NCBI RefSeq assembly: GCF_963576675.1
Contig: NC_088911.1
Location: 62,147,756 to 62,211,755, forward strand
DNA: 64,000 nucleotides
Direction of reading: 5' to 3'
Origin: Euphorbia lathyris
Taxonomy: Eukaryota > Streptophyta > Magnoliopsida > Malpighiales > Euphorbiaceae
The number at the start of each line of letters is the position of its first letter. The stretch's first letter is position 1. Under the pieces are notes generated by a model, which was not told the DNA's origin, ran no database searches, and saw only the letters and a program-made list of their open reading frames with translations. A program made the position numbers and the translations under genes. This document shows, piece after piece, positions 23,190 to 33,870 of this stretch.

Positions 23190-23265
23190 AGTATGCATAG
23201 CAACTTAGTATGTATAGCAACTCAACATGTATAGCAACTCAGCATGTATAGCAACTCAGCATGTA
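23190..23265. repeat. 17-bp tandem repeat in the pol/third-ORF spacer of copy B
   Basis: About four copies of ATGTATAGCAACTCAGC with small changes. The equivalent spacer of copy A (4748-4870) has only degenerate TGCTGAGT-type repeats. Confidence 0.8.
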
Positions 23266-23297
23266 ATACATTACTCAGCATGAATTGTACTTAGATT

Positions 23298-26200
23298 TTA
23301 TTGAAGTGGATTGAACATACCGATAGCTTCTCTAAGTATGTTGAATTGCTCACGAGCCAGTGGCTTGGTGAAGATATCAGCAAGCTGCTCATCCGTTGGG
23401 ACATAGGTCAGCTTGATCTCTCCCTTGAGTACATGGTCTCTGATGAAGTGATGTCTTATGCTAACATGCTTCATCTTGCTGTGCTGGATTGGGTTCTTTG
23501 ATAGGTCAATGGCACTTTTGTTGTCACATTTGACTTCAATCATTTTAGTCTGAACACCATAATCTTCTAGCTATTGCTTAATCCAGAGGACTTGAGCAAC
23601 ACAGCTTCCAGCAGCAATGTACTCAGCTTCAGTGGTTGACGGGGCTACTGACGACTGCTTCTTACTGAACCAAGACACAAGACAGCTTCCAAGGAAATGA
23701 CATTCTCCTGAGGTGCTTTTTCGTTCAAGCTTGTCTCGTCCGTAGTCAGCGTCAGTGTATCCAATGAGTGTGAAATCATAAGTATTGGGATACCATAAAC
23801 CTGCATTCACTGAGCCTTGCAAATATCTAAGGATTCTTTTTACAACTATGTAATGAGATTCCTTAGGGTTAGATTGATATCTAGCGCAATAACATGCTGA
23901 GAACTGAATGTCCGGCCTACTGGCAGTTAAGTAAAGTAGAGATCCAATCATACCTCGGTACAATTTGCTGTCTACTGACTTACCATTTTCGTCAGCGCAG
24001 AGGACAGTGTCAGTGCCCATTGGGGTAGATATTGACTTGCAGTTCTCGAGTTCATACTTCTTCAATGTCTCCTTAGCATACTTAGTTTGACTGATGAAGA
24101 TGCCATTTTTCCCTTGTTTGATTTGAAGTCCAAGGAAGAAGTTGAGTTCTCCCATCATTAACATTTCAAACTCAGTCTGCATCTGCTTACTAAATTCCTT
24201 GCACATGGACTCATTAGTGGCACCAAAAATAATGTCATCAACGTATATCTGAGCTAGTAGGATATCTTTACCCTTCCTCTTAATGAATAAGGTTGTATCA
24301 GCTTTACCCCTGACATAATTTCTAGTCAGTAGGAAACTGGTCAGCCTCTCATACCAAGCACGTGGTGCTTGCTTGAGACCATACAGAGCCTTTTTGAGCT
24401 TATAAACGTGGTTTGGGAACTTGGGATCCTCAAACCCTGGAGGCTAATTAACATAGACTTCCTCATTTATAACTCCATTAAGGAATGCACTCTTAACATC
24501 CATTTGAAATAACTTAAAGTTCATGTAACTAGTATATGCACATAAAATTCTTATAGCCTCTAGCCTTGCCACTGTGGCGAAGGTCTCACCCTAGTCAATA
24601 CCTTCTTACTGACTGCAGCCCTGAGCTACAAGTCTTGCTTTGTTCCTGACTACGTTCCCTTGTTCATCTAGCTTGTTGCGGAAGACCCATCTTGTTCCTA
24701 TGGTCTTCTAGCTTCTTGGGTTTGACACTAAATCCCATACTTCATTTCTCTTGAACTGATCAAGTTCTTCTTGCATTTCACCCATCCAGAACTCATCATG
24801 CTCAGCTTCAGAGAAGTTCTTTGGTTCCAGAACTGAGACGAATGCTACATTGCTGAGGTATCTCCTGAGTTGATTTCTGGTCATCAGGGTGTTTTCAGCA
24901 GCATCAAGAATAGCACTCTCTGAGTGTCCTCTTGGTATTCTGATCTCCTTTGGTAAAGTGATGTCTTGAGCTGGTTGTGTTTCAACAATCTCTGCAGGTA
25001 TAGATTGGTCAGTGAAGACAATTTGAGTTTCGCTTTTACCTTTGGTCAGCCCTTGAGGTAGTGACTCAGCGGCTGTTTCTTGGTCAGCAGGTGCTGAGTA
25101 TGGATCATCCTCAGTCAGCTGTTTGTCTTTTCCTGCAGGGTTAGTTTCATCGAACTCAACATGTACGGACTCTTCTAAGACCTGAGTTCGTTTATTGAAA
25201 ACTCTGTATGCTTTGCTGTTTGTTGAGTAGCCTAAAAAGATAGCTTCATCAGCTTTTGAATCAAACTTAGCAAGACTGTCTTTAGTATTTAAAATGAAAC
25301 ATTTACAGCCGAAGGCACGAAAGTATCCAATGTTGGGTTTTCGTCCTTTCCAAAGTTCGTAGGGAGTCTTCTTTAATATGGGTCTGACTAGAGCCCTATT
25401 AAGTATGTGGCAAGCTGTGTTGACAGCTTCTCCCCAAAAGTACTTCGGAAGCCTATTCTCACTCAGCATTGTCCTGGCTATTTCAACCAAGGTTCTGTTT
25501 TTCCTCTCAACTACCCCATTCTGTTGAGGCGTTCTAGGAGCAGAAAAATTATGGTCAATGCCGCTGGCTTCACAAAATTCAACAAACTGTTGATTTTTGA
25601 ATTCTCCACCATTATCACTTCGGATGTGAGCTAACTTTAGGTCTTTATCATTTTCAAGTTTTCTTACTAATGTTGAAAACGTCTCAAAGGTTTCATCCTT
25701 GCTACTCAGCAAGATGATCCAAGTGTACCGAGAAAAGTCATCTACAATGACCAAGGAAAATCTCCTACCACCCAAGCTCAGCGGCTAGACTGGTCCGAAG
25801 AGATCCAAGTGTAGCAACTCGAGCGGACGCTTGGTTGAGACAATGTTTTTACTGTGAAAAGATTTTTTAGTTTGTTTTCCATATTGACAAGCATTGCATA
25901 ATTGATCCTTTTCGAACTTAAGTTCTGGCAATCCCTCAACTAATTGCTTTCTTGCTAATTTGGCCAGGAGGTCCATGCTTACATGACCAAGTCTCCTGTG
26001 CCATGGCCAAGAATTTTCTTCCTTTGACACTAAGCATACATTTTTTGAAAATTTCTTTTCCAAATTCAGCATAAAGACATTATCAACACGAGGTGCAGTT
26101 AAAATTAATTCATTTGTTTTTCCCTCGAGTATTTTACATCCAGTGTTATCAAATATAACTTTTCTGCCGTTGTCGCATAGCTGAGCTACACTCAGTAAGT

Positions 26201-26390
26201 TATATTTAAGTCCACTGACTAGGGAGACTGACTCAATAGTAGGATTACCACCAACGGTTCCTGACCCTACTATCTTACCCTTTTTGTTGTCTCTGAAACT
26301 TACGCTTCCACATCGTTTACGCACAAGTGTGATGAACTGAGTTTCATCACCAGTCATATGCCTCGAGCATGCGCTGTCAATGTACCACAT
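23298..26390 (-). pseudogene. copia copy B: pol polyprotein (protease, integrase, RT, RNase H), with stops
   Basis: A single frame runs from protease to RNase H. The protease has WYIDSACSRHMTGD with an intact DSA. The integrase finger is HRRLGH/CNAC and the catalytic D,D,E lie in DLFGP, SDNGGEF and VVERKNRT. The RT has the [10 protein letters not shown] box, and RNase H has YTDADYGRDK, STTEAEY and DNKSAID, ending LADIFTKPLAREQF and GMFNPLQ-stop. In-frame stops occur at 25785 (CAG to TAG), 24708, near 24609, near 24445 (CAG to TAG) and 23568 (CAG to TAG). No frameshift was found. Pol starts in a frame shifted relative to gag. Confidence 0.94.
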
Positions 26391-26431
26391 TTTTTACTTC
26401 TCAGCACACCTTAGGCTTACCTGCAATATAG

Positions 26432-28174
26432 CTAGTTATCTTTAGGTACCCAAGTCTTTTTGGGTCCTTGTTTGTTAGGCTCAGCAAGTGAAACATCATG
26501 TTTAATCTTATGACGACACACTTGGATAGTGTGCCCATTCTTCCCACAGAAGTCACAGCTGACCTTCCATTGGGGATATCTCACTAGCTGGTCAGCACCC
26601 CAATGCTGAGCATGCAAGCACACCTTTGTGGTGTGTCCTTTCTTCCCACAGAAGTCACACTGGACATTCCGCTGAGGATTCCATCTCTGCCGACTAGTAC
26701 TTCGGTACTGAGTGTTCAGAGGAATATTTCTTTTATTCGGAACCTTGAATTGATTCTGAATAGATGTGATGTCTTTTCTCAGTATCTTAGAATTTGATTG
26801 GACCTCAGAGACGAACTTGTGCATAGTTTCTATGTTGCTATGCAAAGTTGAGTTGTCTTGGAGAAGATATCGAAGGCCACTGAGTTTGACCTCTTCAATC
26901 TCGTCACATCACCTACTGAGTGCTCTAACCTTCTTGTTACACTTTTTGATAAGTGTATAGAGGTCACTCAAGGCATTTATCATTTCATTTCTGAGCAGGG
27001 GTAGTGATATTACCTCAGTTGAGTGTGCCTCATCGTCAGATGCAATGGAGGGGTCAGCATGCTCAGAAACACAAGGCTCAGCAAGCTCATCAACCATGAA
27101 GCAAATCTTTGCTAACTCAGTGGCATCAGCTTCTGATGATGATGACTCATCACTGTCACTCCAGGTTGCCACCATTGCCTTCTTGTTGTTCTTCTTTTCC
27201 TTCCTCAAGGTAGGACAGCTTGATTTGATATGGCCAGTTTGATGACATTCAAAGCATGTGATGGGCTTTGAGCTGTCCTTCTTGTACTTGCTGTCGCTGG
27301 ACTCAGCTTTGTACTTGTCAAACTTCTTGTAAGGCTTCTTGGAATATTTATCATTCTTTCTGAACAACCTTTTCATTTTTCTAGTGAACATGGCCATTTC
27401 TTCATCGTCTGTTGAGCTCCCATCAGTGGAGTCAGCTTTCATGACAAGAGACTTTTGCTTCTTGTCCTCAGACTTCTCCTTCACCTCAAAGTTCTTCGTT
27501 GAGATCTCATGGGTCAGCAGAGATCCAATGAGTTCATCATACTTGTAGGTGGTCAAGTCTTGAGCTTCCTCAACAGCAGTTTTCTTGGCTTGCCAGCTTT
27601 TGGGAAGACTCCTCAGTATCTTCTTGACTTGCTCTTCCTCAGTAAAGATCTTGCCAAGTCTTTTGAGCCCGTTGATTATGTTTGTGAATCTTGAGTTCAT
27701 TTCAGAGATTCCTTCATCATCATTCATTTCAAACAGTTCGTACAACCTCATGTGCTGGTTCACCTTGGACTCCTTAACTTTGTTGGTTCCTTCATAGGTG
27801 ACCTCCAGTTTCTTACAGATTTCCTGTGCTGACTCACAACCTGAAATTTTGTTGTACTCTGCAGCATCTAATGCACAGTGAAGCATGTTTATAGCCGAAG
27901 CATGATTTTTTAGCTTCTTGAGGTCATCTTCTGTCCACTTAGTCTCAGCTTTAACAACCGTTTGGCCGTCAACAGTTTCAACAGGAACAAATGGGCCTTG
28001 GACTATAGAAAGCCATGCACTCATATTTGTTGCCTGAATGAAGTTTTTCATTCTGTTCTTCCAAAAGGTGTAGTTAGACCCGAAGAACAGAGGAGGCCGA
28101 GTAATGGACAGTTCCTCAGGAAGAATCTGAGTTGTCTGATTTCATGTGAGGAAACGAGTGCTGTTCTTAGCCAT
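26432..28174 (-). pseudogene. copia copy B: gag with three zinc knuckles, two premature stops
   Basis: The frame begins at ATG 28174 (MAKNSTRFLT), hits a TGA at 28142-28144, then reads through the UBN2-type gag domain (KNFIQATNMSAWLSIV, LRSLPKSW, AQDLTTYKYDELIGSL). A first CCHC knuckle, CFECHQTGHIKSSC, follows. A TGA at 26909 separates this from a tail with two further knuckles, CDFCGKKGHTTKVC and CDFCGKNGHTIQVC, ending at TAG 26432. Gag forms the virus-like particle and the knuckles bind RNA. Most copia gags have one knuckle, so three is unusual. The leader between the primer site and the ATG is only about 50 bases. Confidence 0.9.
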
Positions 28175-28222
28175 TGTGGGGATCAGCTCAACATAGTTAT
28201 ATCTTGCTCAGTGAGCTTTTAA

Positions 28223-28234
28223 GCTCTGATACCA
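28223..28234 (-). other. primer-binding site (initiator tRNA-Met) of copia copy B
   Basis: TGGTATCAGAGC on the minus strand, the classic plant copia site complementary to the 3' end of initiator tRNA-Met, lies two bases inside the 5' LTR end. Confidence 0.95.
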
Positions 28235-28236
28235 CT

Positions 28237-29550
28237 AGTTGGTCCCGTGTAACGTGACAAGATTAGTTCCAAGAGGGGGGATAGGAACTATTCAAACTTT
28301 TTGTCCGTTAAGGCTGACTTCTTTTCTTTAAGAAAAGGTTTACACAGCAATGCTGAGTAGTTTAAGACACAAGCTTAGTCAAATGGTGACTAAGTCTGTC
28401 TCTTTTCTTGAGTCAGGAGATAGCACTTGAGTCTATTCCTGAACTCAGCTTCTCAATGCACTTAACTCAGCGTGAGTTTGTTACTTAGTCAGTTTTATAG
28501 CAAGCAATATATAAAGGAGTTAAGGGTTAGAAATATGTTACTCAGCAGACATATCCTGGTTCGGCCTCTCCGCCTACGTCCAGTCCCCGGAACTCGTTCC
28601 GAGCTTTTTGAATCCTCTACTGAGCTCTTTAAAGGTAGAGCACGAAACCTTTTACAACAGAAGCTGAGTATACAAGAGTACCTTCCTCTATTCCTCTACT
28701 CACTCCTATTACTACCGCTGAGTACTATAACCGAGTACTCAGCTTCTCCTTTCTATACTTCTAGAAATGATAAGTGTTTGTCCTAAACAACAATTGCTAA
28801 GACACTTTAGATGAATAAAATCACTCTAGACTTTTACACAAGATTGGAGTTGGTGTAAGATTTGCTTTGCTTTTCTCACAGAACTTCAAGTATCAATTTG
28901 GTCAGCGTTTCGACTTGATTGAAGATCTGCATCGAATGAAGCATTTGAGTGGCCTATTTATAGTGACACTTGAGGCACCGATGATTTCGAATTTCAAAAT
29001 AACCGTTGGAGTATAACGGCTTCATGTCGCTTTCACTCAGTACGTGCTCAGCGTCCTCGGCCAATCATATTCTTGTATCTTCTATCTTCGCCAGTACTCA
29101 GCAGCTTTTCGTCAGATGAAACAGAATGTTCCCACATTTATGGCAAAGTCTTCCAGACAGCTTCCTGCGCCTTCTGAGCTTTACCCAAAGTAGAAATACT
29201 TTGTCTCCAAGTTTATTCTGTTCTGCCGCTGACTTGTACTTCTTGTCGTTCAACTCAGCAGCTTCATCTTGAAGCTGTTGGTAGAAGGCTTCTCGATCCT
29301 TCTTGTTGCTGGGCTTATGTCTTACTCAGTACGACAGCGTTTTGAGTCTACTTGGGCCGTGAGGCTTTGACTTTCTTTTATGGGCCTTGGGTCCATTTAG
29401 CTAATTGGCTTATTAATAAAAAAACTCAACATTGAACAAACACATTAGTATGAATAAATCAAAGCATTTAAATTTAATGTGTTGGAATATTTTTATCATT
29501 CACATAAATAATTTTGTCAAATCAAAATCATGTGGAAAGGTGTTTCAACA
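28237..29550 (-). repeat. 5' LTR of copia copy B
   Basis: Near-identical to 17963-19276 and the same length. Its inner terminal base has mutated (the element reads CCAACT where CCAACA is expected). The outer end is intact and adjoins the CTATA target duplication. Confidence 0.95.
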
Positions 29551-29887
29551 CTATATTATCCCTAGACCTGATTTGAGTATGGTAAGCGGCGTGGAATCTG
29601 GTTCATTTTGATATACGCTTAACAGGTCCGTAACAGGATGCCAAATATGGGTATGTTGGGTGAATCAGTGTACACGTCGTTTCTGATAAGTAGTTCTACT
29701 TATCTGATTCATTGATTCACTTTCGATCAATAAATATAATAAACCACACGGAGAATGACAGCCACCATGTCTTTGGTTTATAATATCGATATGCAATTGG
29801 TAAGAGATACTGAGAGATCATCTACTGGGTTTCATATTTCCTTGAGACGGCTGAAATGATTCGTATCTGTTGGGCACCGTAATGGTT
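29551..29887. repeat. right part of the sequence split by copia copy B
   Basis: It begins with the second CTATA and continues with non-coding sequence. A short stretch reads RSSTGFHIS, loosely like a copia RNase H block, but this is too short to claim. It should join to 17644-17962 once copy B is removed. The right boundary is unknown. Confidence 0.35.
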
Positions 29888-30195
29888 TGCTAGAACCCAC
29901 TTAAAATCATCAATTGAGTCCCAATTTTAAACAAAAATAATCAAGTGATGCCTCATTTAAAATTATTCGGTTGAACAGTTTCAGACCTTCTTCTCCAAAC
30001 TCATTTTGTACCAACAAAGAGATTATTACAGTCTATATCAAATAGTCACAGATTTTTATTTTAGAATATGGTAGGGACTCAATTGATAATTTTTGCTTTG
30101 TTCAGAGACCTAATTAATGATTTTAATAATTTAGGATCTTAATTGGCTTTGAATCTTTAGTTTGGGGATCCAAATGAGTATAATGCCATAAATTA
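29888..30195. mobile_element. MITE copy, degenerate (same family as 32299-32676)
   Basis: The flanks ATCATCAATTGAGTCCCAA and GACTCAATTGATAATTTTTG are complementary arms. The middle (GTTGAACAGTTTCAGACC, ATTATTACAGTCTATAT) is the inverse complement of the middle of the element at 32299-32676. Exact ends are uncertain. Confidence 0.6.
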
Positions 30196-30245
30196 TTTAT
30201 TTTATTTTTTAAAGAAAAAAGTTTTGGAGATGCCTAATAAATTTT

Positions 30246-30826
30246 GGGTTAAGGTGCCAAAATACCCCTAACGTTTTAGATCAAGAGCAATTTTATCCCT
30301 AACGTCTAAAATGGTGCAATTTTACCCCTAACTTTGGTAGCCAAAAGCAACCCCTAACTTTGATAATTTGGGTCAATTTTACCTCTATTATAAAACACAT
30401 TTATTTTTGTTCCTTATTCTGCACCAATTGCATATCAATTCGTTCTAAAAAAAGTATTTCATGTTTTTTTATAATTTAATAATAGAATTCGAGATTAATA
30501 TTTATAAATTCGGTGAATTTTTTGAATTTTTTTTGTCCAATTCGTACAAAAGATAGTATATATTTTATTATTATTTTCTTTTTCACATCCCTACATATGT
30601 TTGTGATTTGTTATTGATAAAATGATGCACGTGTGAAGTGTAGATACAAGATTCATGACCGGAAAAATAGTTTGATGAATTATTTCTCAAATTGACCCAA
30701 ATAATCAACGTTAGGAGTAAAATTGCTCTTGACTTCCAACGTTAGGGTAAAATTGCACCATTTTAGACGTTAGGGGTCAAATTGCTCCTGACCCAATACG
30801 TTAAGGGTATTTTTGCACCTTAACCC
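30246..30826. mobile_element. Mutator-type MITE, GGGTTAAGGTGC family
   Basis: Begins GGGTTAAGGTGCCAAAATAC and ends GTATTTTTGCACCTTAACCC. Arms of more than 100 bp contain the phrases CCCCTAACGT and AAAATGGTGCAATTTTACCC. Flanks ATAAATTTT (30237-30245) and GTAAATTTT (30827-30835) give a 9-bp duplication with one mismatch. Length 581 bp, no protein. Confidence 0.87.
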
Positions 30827-30899
30827 GTAAATTTTTAAATTATATTTATTTTATTGTTTGTTTGTTTCATACGTTACTTTTTACTATTTGTTTTAACTG

Positions 30900-31703
30900 G
30901 GCCTAATGTTCCTCCAGCCCCCTTAACTTGTCCAAATTGATCATTTTATCCCTCTAACTCATCGAATGTCCTATTTACCCTCTTAACTCCGTAAAAATGG
31001 TATTTCTCACCCCTTTAACTTGTCCAAATTGGTCATTTTACCCCTCACAAACTCATCGAATGCCCTATTTACCTCCTTAACTTCATAAAAGTGGTATTTC
31101 TCACCTTTTATAATCCTATTTACCCTCTTAACTCCATAAAAGTGGTATTTCTTATCATTTTATAGTGCAAAATTAATATGACTTATTCAAATGAGTTTGA
31201 AAATATATATTTTTAATATCAACTTTTTATTTTTTTTTAAATTTGATAATTATATTGATCCTTCACGTGTTTATTATAATAATATTGTATTACAATAATT
31301 AGATAATCAAAATTTAACTAGCCAAAGATACAAATAACAAAATATTAATATAAACAAGTTAAAGACATTATATGTAGGAATAAAGTACCAAAATAGGTGT
31401 ATGTTTTTTGGGAAGTATCAATTTAGGTTCCACGTACAAAATAACACCAAAATAGATTTAACGTTTAAAAAATTGTATTAATTTAGGCATTGATGACGGA
31501 TTGTAAGGGGTGAGAAATACCACTTTTTATGAAGTTAAGGGGGTAAATAGGATATTCTATGAGTTGGAGGGGTAAATGAACAAGTTAAGAGCGTGAGAAA
31601 TACCACTTTTATGGAGTTAATGGGGTAAATAGGACATTAGATGAGTTGTAGAGGTAAACTGACCAATTTGGACAAGTTAAAAGGGCTGGGGAAGCATTAG
31701 GCC
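30900..31703. mobile_element. Mutator-type MITE, GGCCTAATG family
   Basis: Begins GGCCTAATGTTCC and ends GGAAGCATTAGGCC. The long arms consist of direct repeats of the phrase 'TTAACTTGTCCAAATTG...GGTATTTCTCACC' and their complements. Flanks TTTTAACTG (30891-30899) and TTTTTACTG (31704-31712) are a 9-bp duplication with one mismatch. 804 bp, no protein. Confidence 0.85.
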
Positions 31704-31713
31704 TTTTTACTGC

Positions 31714-32210
31714 GGTAAATTATATCTATGGCCACTTAATTTTATCCATTGAACTTAAATTTTTAATATTATGGCCATTGAATTTAACATTTTTTAATCT
31801 CGGTGGCAACTCAACTTTAATTAAATCATCAAAATGATCGTTAACGATCTCAAAATGAAAATATGCAAGAATTAAAGTCGTTCATAACGACATTTACCAT
31901 GAAATCATATTTTTTATTTTCCAAAATCACATTTTTTGGAGCTTTCTCTCTCTAAAAGTTCACTCACTCTCTCCTAATCAAACGACACCCAAATGATCTC
32001 AAAACGAAAATTTGCAAGAATTAAAATTTCATAGAATATCATTAACTCTACGAATTTTTTATTTTGAGGCCGTCAGTGGTCATTTTGAGGCGTTGAGTGG
32101 CAACATGTATTAAAAAGTGTAAAATTCAGTGACTATACCATTAAGAATTGAAGTTCAGTGATCATAATATTAAAATGGGTGAAGTTCAATGGCCACTGGT
32201 GTAATTTATG
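31714..32210. mobile_element. MITE with degenerate inverted arms
   Basis: Left GTAAATTATATCTATGGCCA mirrors right TGGCCACTGGTGTAATTTAT. Both arms contain repeated 'ATTATGGCCATTGAA'-type units of about 35 bp, two on the left and three on the right. A target duplication is not clear. No protein. Confidence 0.7.
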
Positions 32211-32298
32211 CTTGTTTGGAATTTTTAACAAATGGTGTAATGTTTAGAATTAAAAATAAAAAATAATAGTAATTGGTTTTAAAATATGAAATAAATAA

Positions 32299-32676
32299 AA
32301 GGCATAACACTCATTTTAATCTCTAAACTAAAACTTCAAAGTCAATTAGAACTTTAAACTATTAAAATCATTAATTAAGTCTATGAACTAAGCAAAAATT
32401 ATCAATTGAGTCTTTATACTATCCTAAAATCAGAAACTGTGACTATATAACATTGACTGTAATGATCTCTGTGTTTGCTCAAAATGGATTTGAGGAAGAT
32501 AGTCTAAACTGTTCAACGGAATGATTTTCGATGAGGACTCAATTGATGATTTTTGCTTTAGATTGGGACTCAATTGATGATTTTTACTTAGTTTAGGGAT
32601 CTGAATGATGATTTTAATAATTTAAGACCTTAATTGATTTTGAAGCTTTAGTTTGGGGAGCTAAATGGATATTATG
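32299..32676. mobile_element. MITE with degenerate inverted arms
   Basis: Left arm phrases TCTAAACTAAAACTTCAAAG and TCAATTGAGTC mirror right arm phrases CTTTAGTTTGGGGAGC and GACTCAATTGATGA. The middle matches the copy at 29888-30195 in inverse orientation. Ends are approximate. Confidence 0.65.
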
Positions 32677-33329
32677 ACTAAATAAAAAGAAAACCCTGAA
32701 GTTTGAGTCTGTTGGGAGTGGTGCTTTGCAGGCACGAGCGTGTGTTGGTATCTCCAGTCTTGTGTGCTGACAAAACATAATTAATAAATTAATTAAGTTG
32801 ATTTGATGGTCTAATTGCGGAAATCCCGGTCCTTTAATCTTGTGATTTATGAAATCAAAATCCAATTAGATACGTGATTAAGACTAATTGCAGTCCAGCT
32901 ATAAGCCTATAACATACGACTCTGATAACAACTGCTAAAATATCGCATTTTAATTTTATTGCTACTGTCTCTTTGCTTCAGCCATTAAATTCTACCCTGC
33001 TTATTTTATCAATGCAAATATGATACCATGATATTTATATTTTTGTTGGAGAAAATACAAAATAAAATAAAATAAAATAAATAAACATTTAGTTCCGCCG
33101 ATTTATAAAAACAATTATCGTGGTTTATTCCGTTAAATACAAGCTACGGAATTGAAACCGTTAGCTAATAGTTATTGTAGTTGTTGTTAGCTGTTTGCCG
33201 TTGTAGTAAGCTGTTAGCTATTGTTGTTAGTTGTTTAATTACTAGTGTTTGGTAAAATTATATTGAACTGTTGTTGTTCGGATTTAAAATGTCTAAAATT
33301 GACATGTTTTAAATTAATCAACGATGAAA

Positions 33330-33870
33330 TTATAAAAGGAAAAATGTGAAAAAAATGCTCATAACGTTTACAACTAGGAATAATTTTACTTTTAAGGTCT
33401 AAAATGGTATAATTTTACCCATAACGCTGGCAGCTAAGAGCAATTTTACCCCTAACATTGGCAAGTTTGGTCGATTTCAGATATTATTAGAAAACATAGA
33501 TATTTTATTTCTTATTCTACACCAATTGCATATATCAGTATTTCTAAAAAAGAGATTTCATATTTTTTTTGTGATTTAATAATAAAATTGAAAATTAATA
33601 TTTATAAATTACGATCATATGTTTGTGATCTGTTACTAACGATGATAAAATGGTGCACATGTGAAGTGTAAATGACCATATTTATGATTAAGAAGACAAT
33701 TTGATAAATTATTTCTCAAATTGATACAACTTGTCAATGTTATGTGTAAAATTACTTTTGGTTGTCAACATTAGGGGTATAATTTAACCATTTTAGACGG
33801 TAAGTGTTAAATTGCTCCTAGTTATAGATGTTAAAGATATTTTTGCACATTATCCTATTGTACAATAAAA
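33330..33870. mobile_element. old MITE copy of the GGGTTAAGGTGC family
   Basis: The arms (GGTCTAAAATGGTATAATTT on the left, AACCATTTTAGACGG on the right) and an interior with ATTTCATATTTTTTTTGTGA resemble the element at 30246-30826 with many substitutions. Termini are too eroded to define a target duplication. Confidence 0.65.

Larger units (their letters stand above)
17963..29550 (-). mobile_element. complete Ty1/copia retrotransposon, SIRE/Maximus-like, copy B
   Basis: Two 1314-bp LTRs enclose, on the minus strand, a tRNA-Met primer site, gag, pol (protease, integrase, RT, RNase H), a spacer, the third ORF and a polypurine tract. A perfect 5-bp target duplication CTATA flanks it (17958-17962 and 29551-29555). 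The LTRs differ at roughly thirty positions by eye, which suggests insertion on the order of a million years ago at usual plant rates (inference). Every ORF is interrupted only by in-frame stops, so the copy is structurally complete but coding-dead. Total length is 11588 bp. Confidence 0.96.

Noticed and set aside
25407..28222. Several plus-strand frames across copy B pol and gag
   Set aside because: All are antisense to well-supported minus-strand gag-pol and have no domain of their own.
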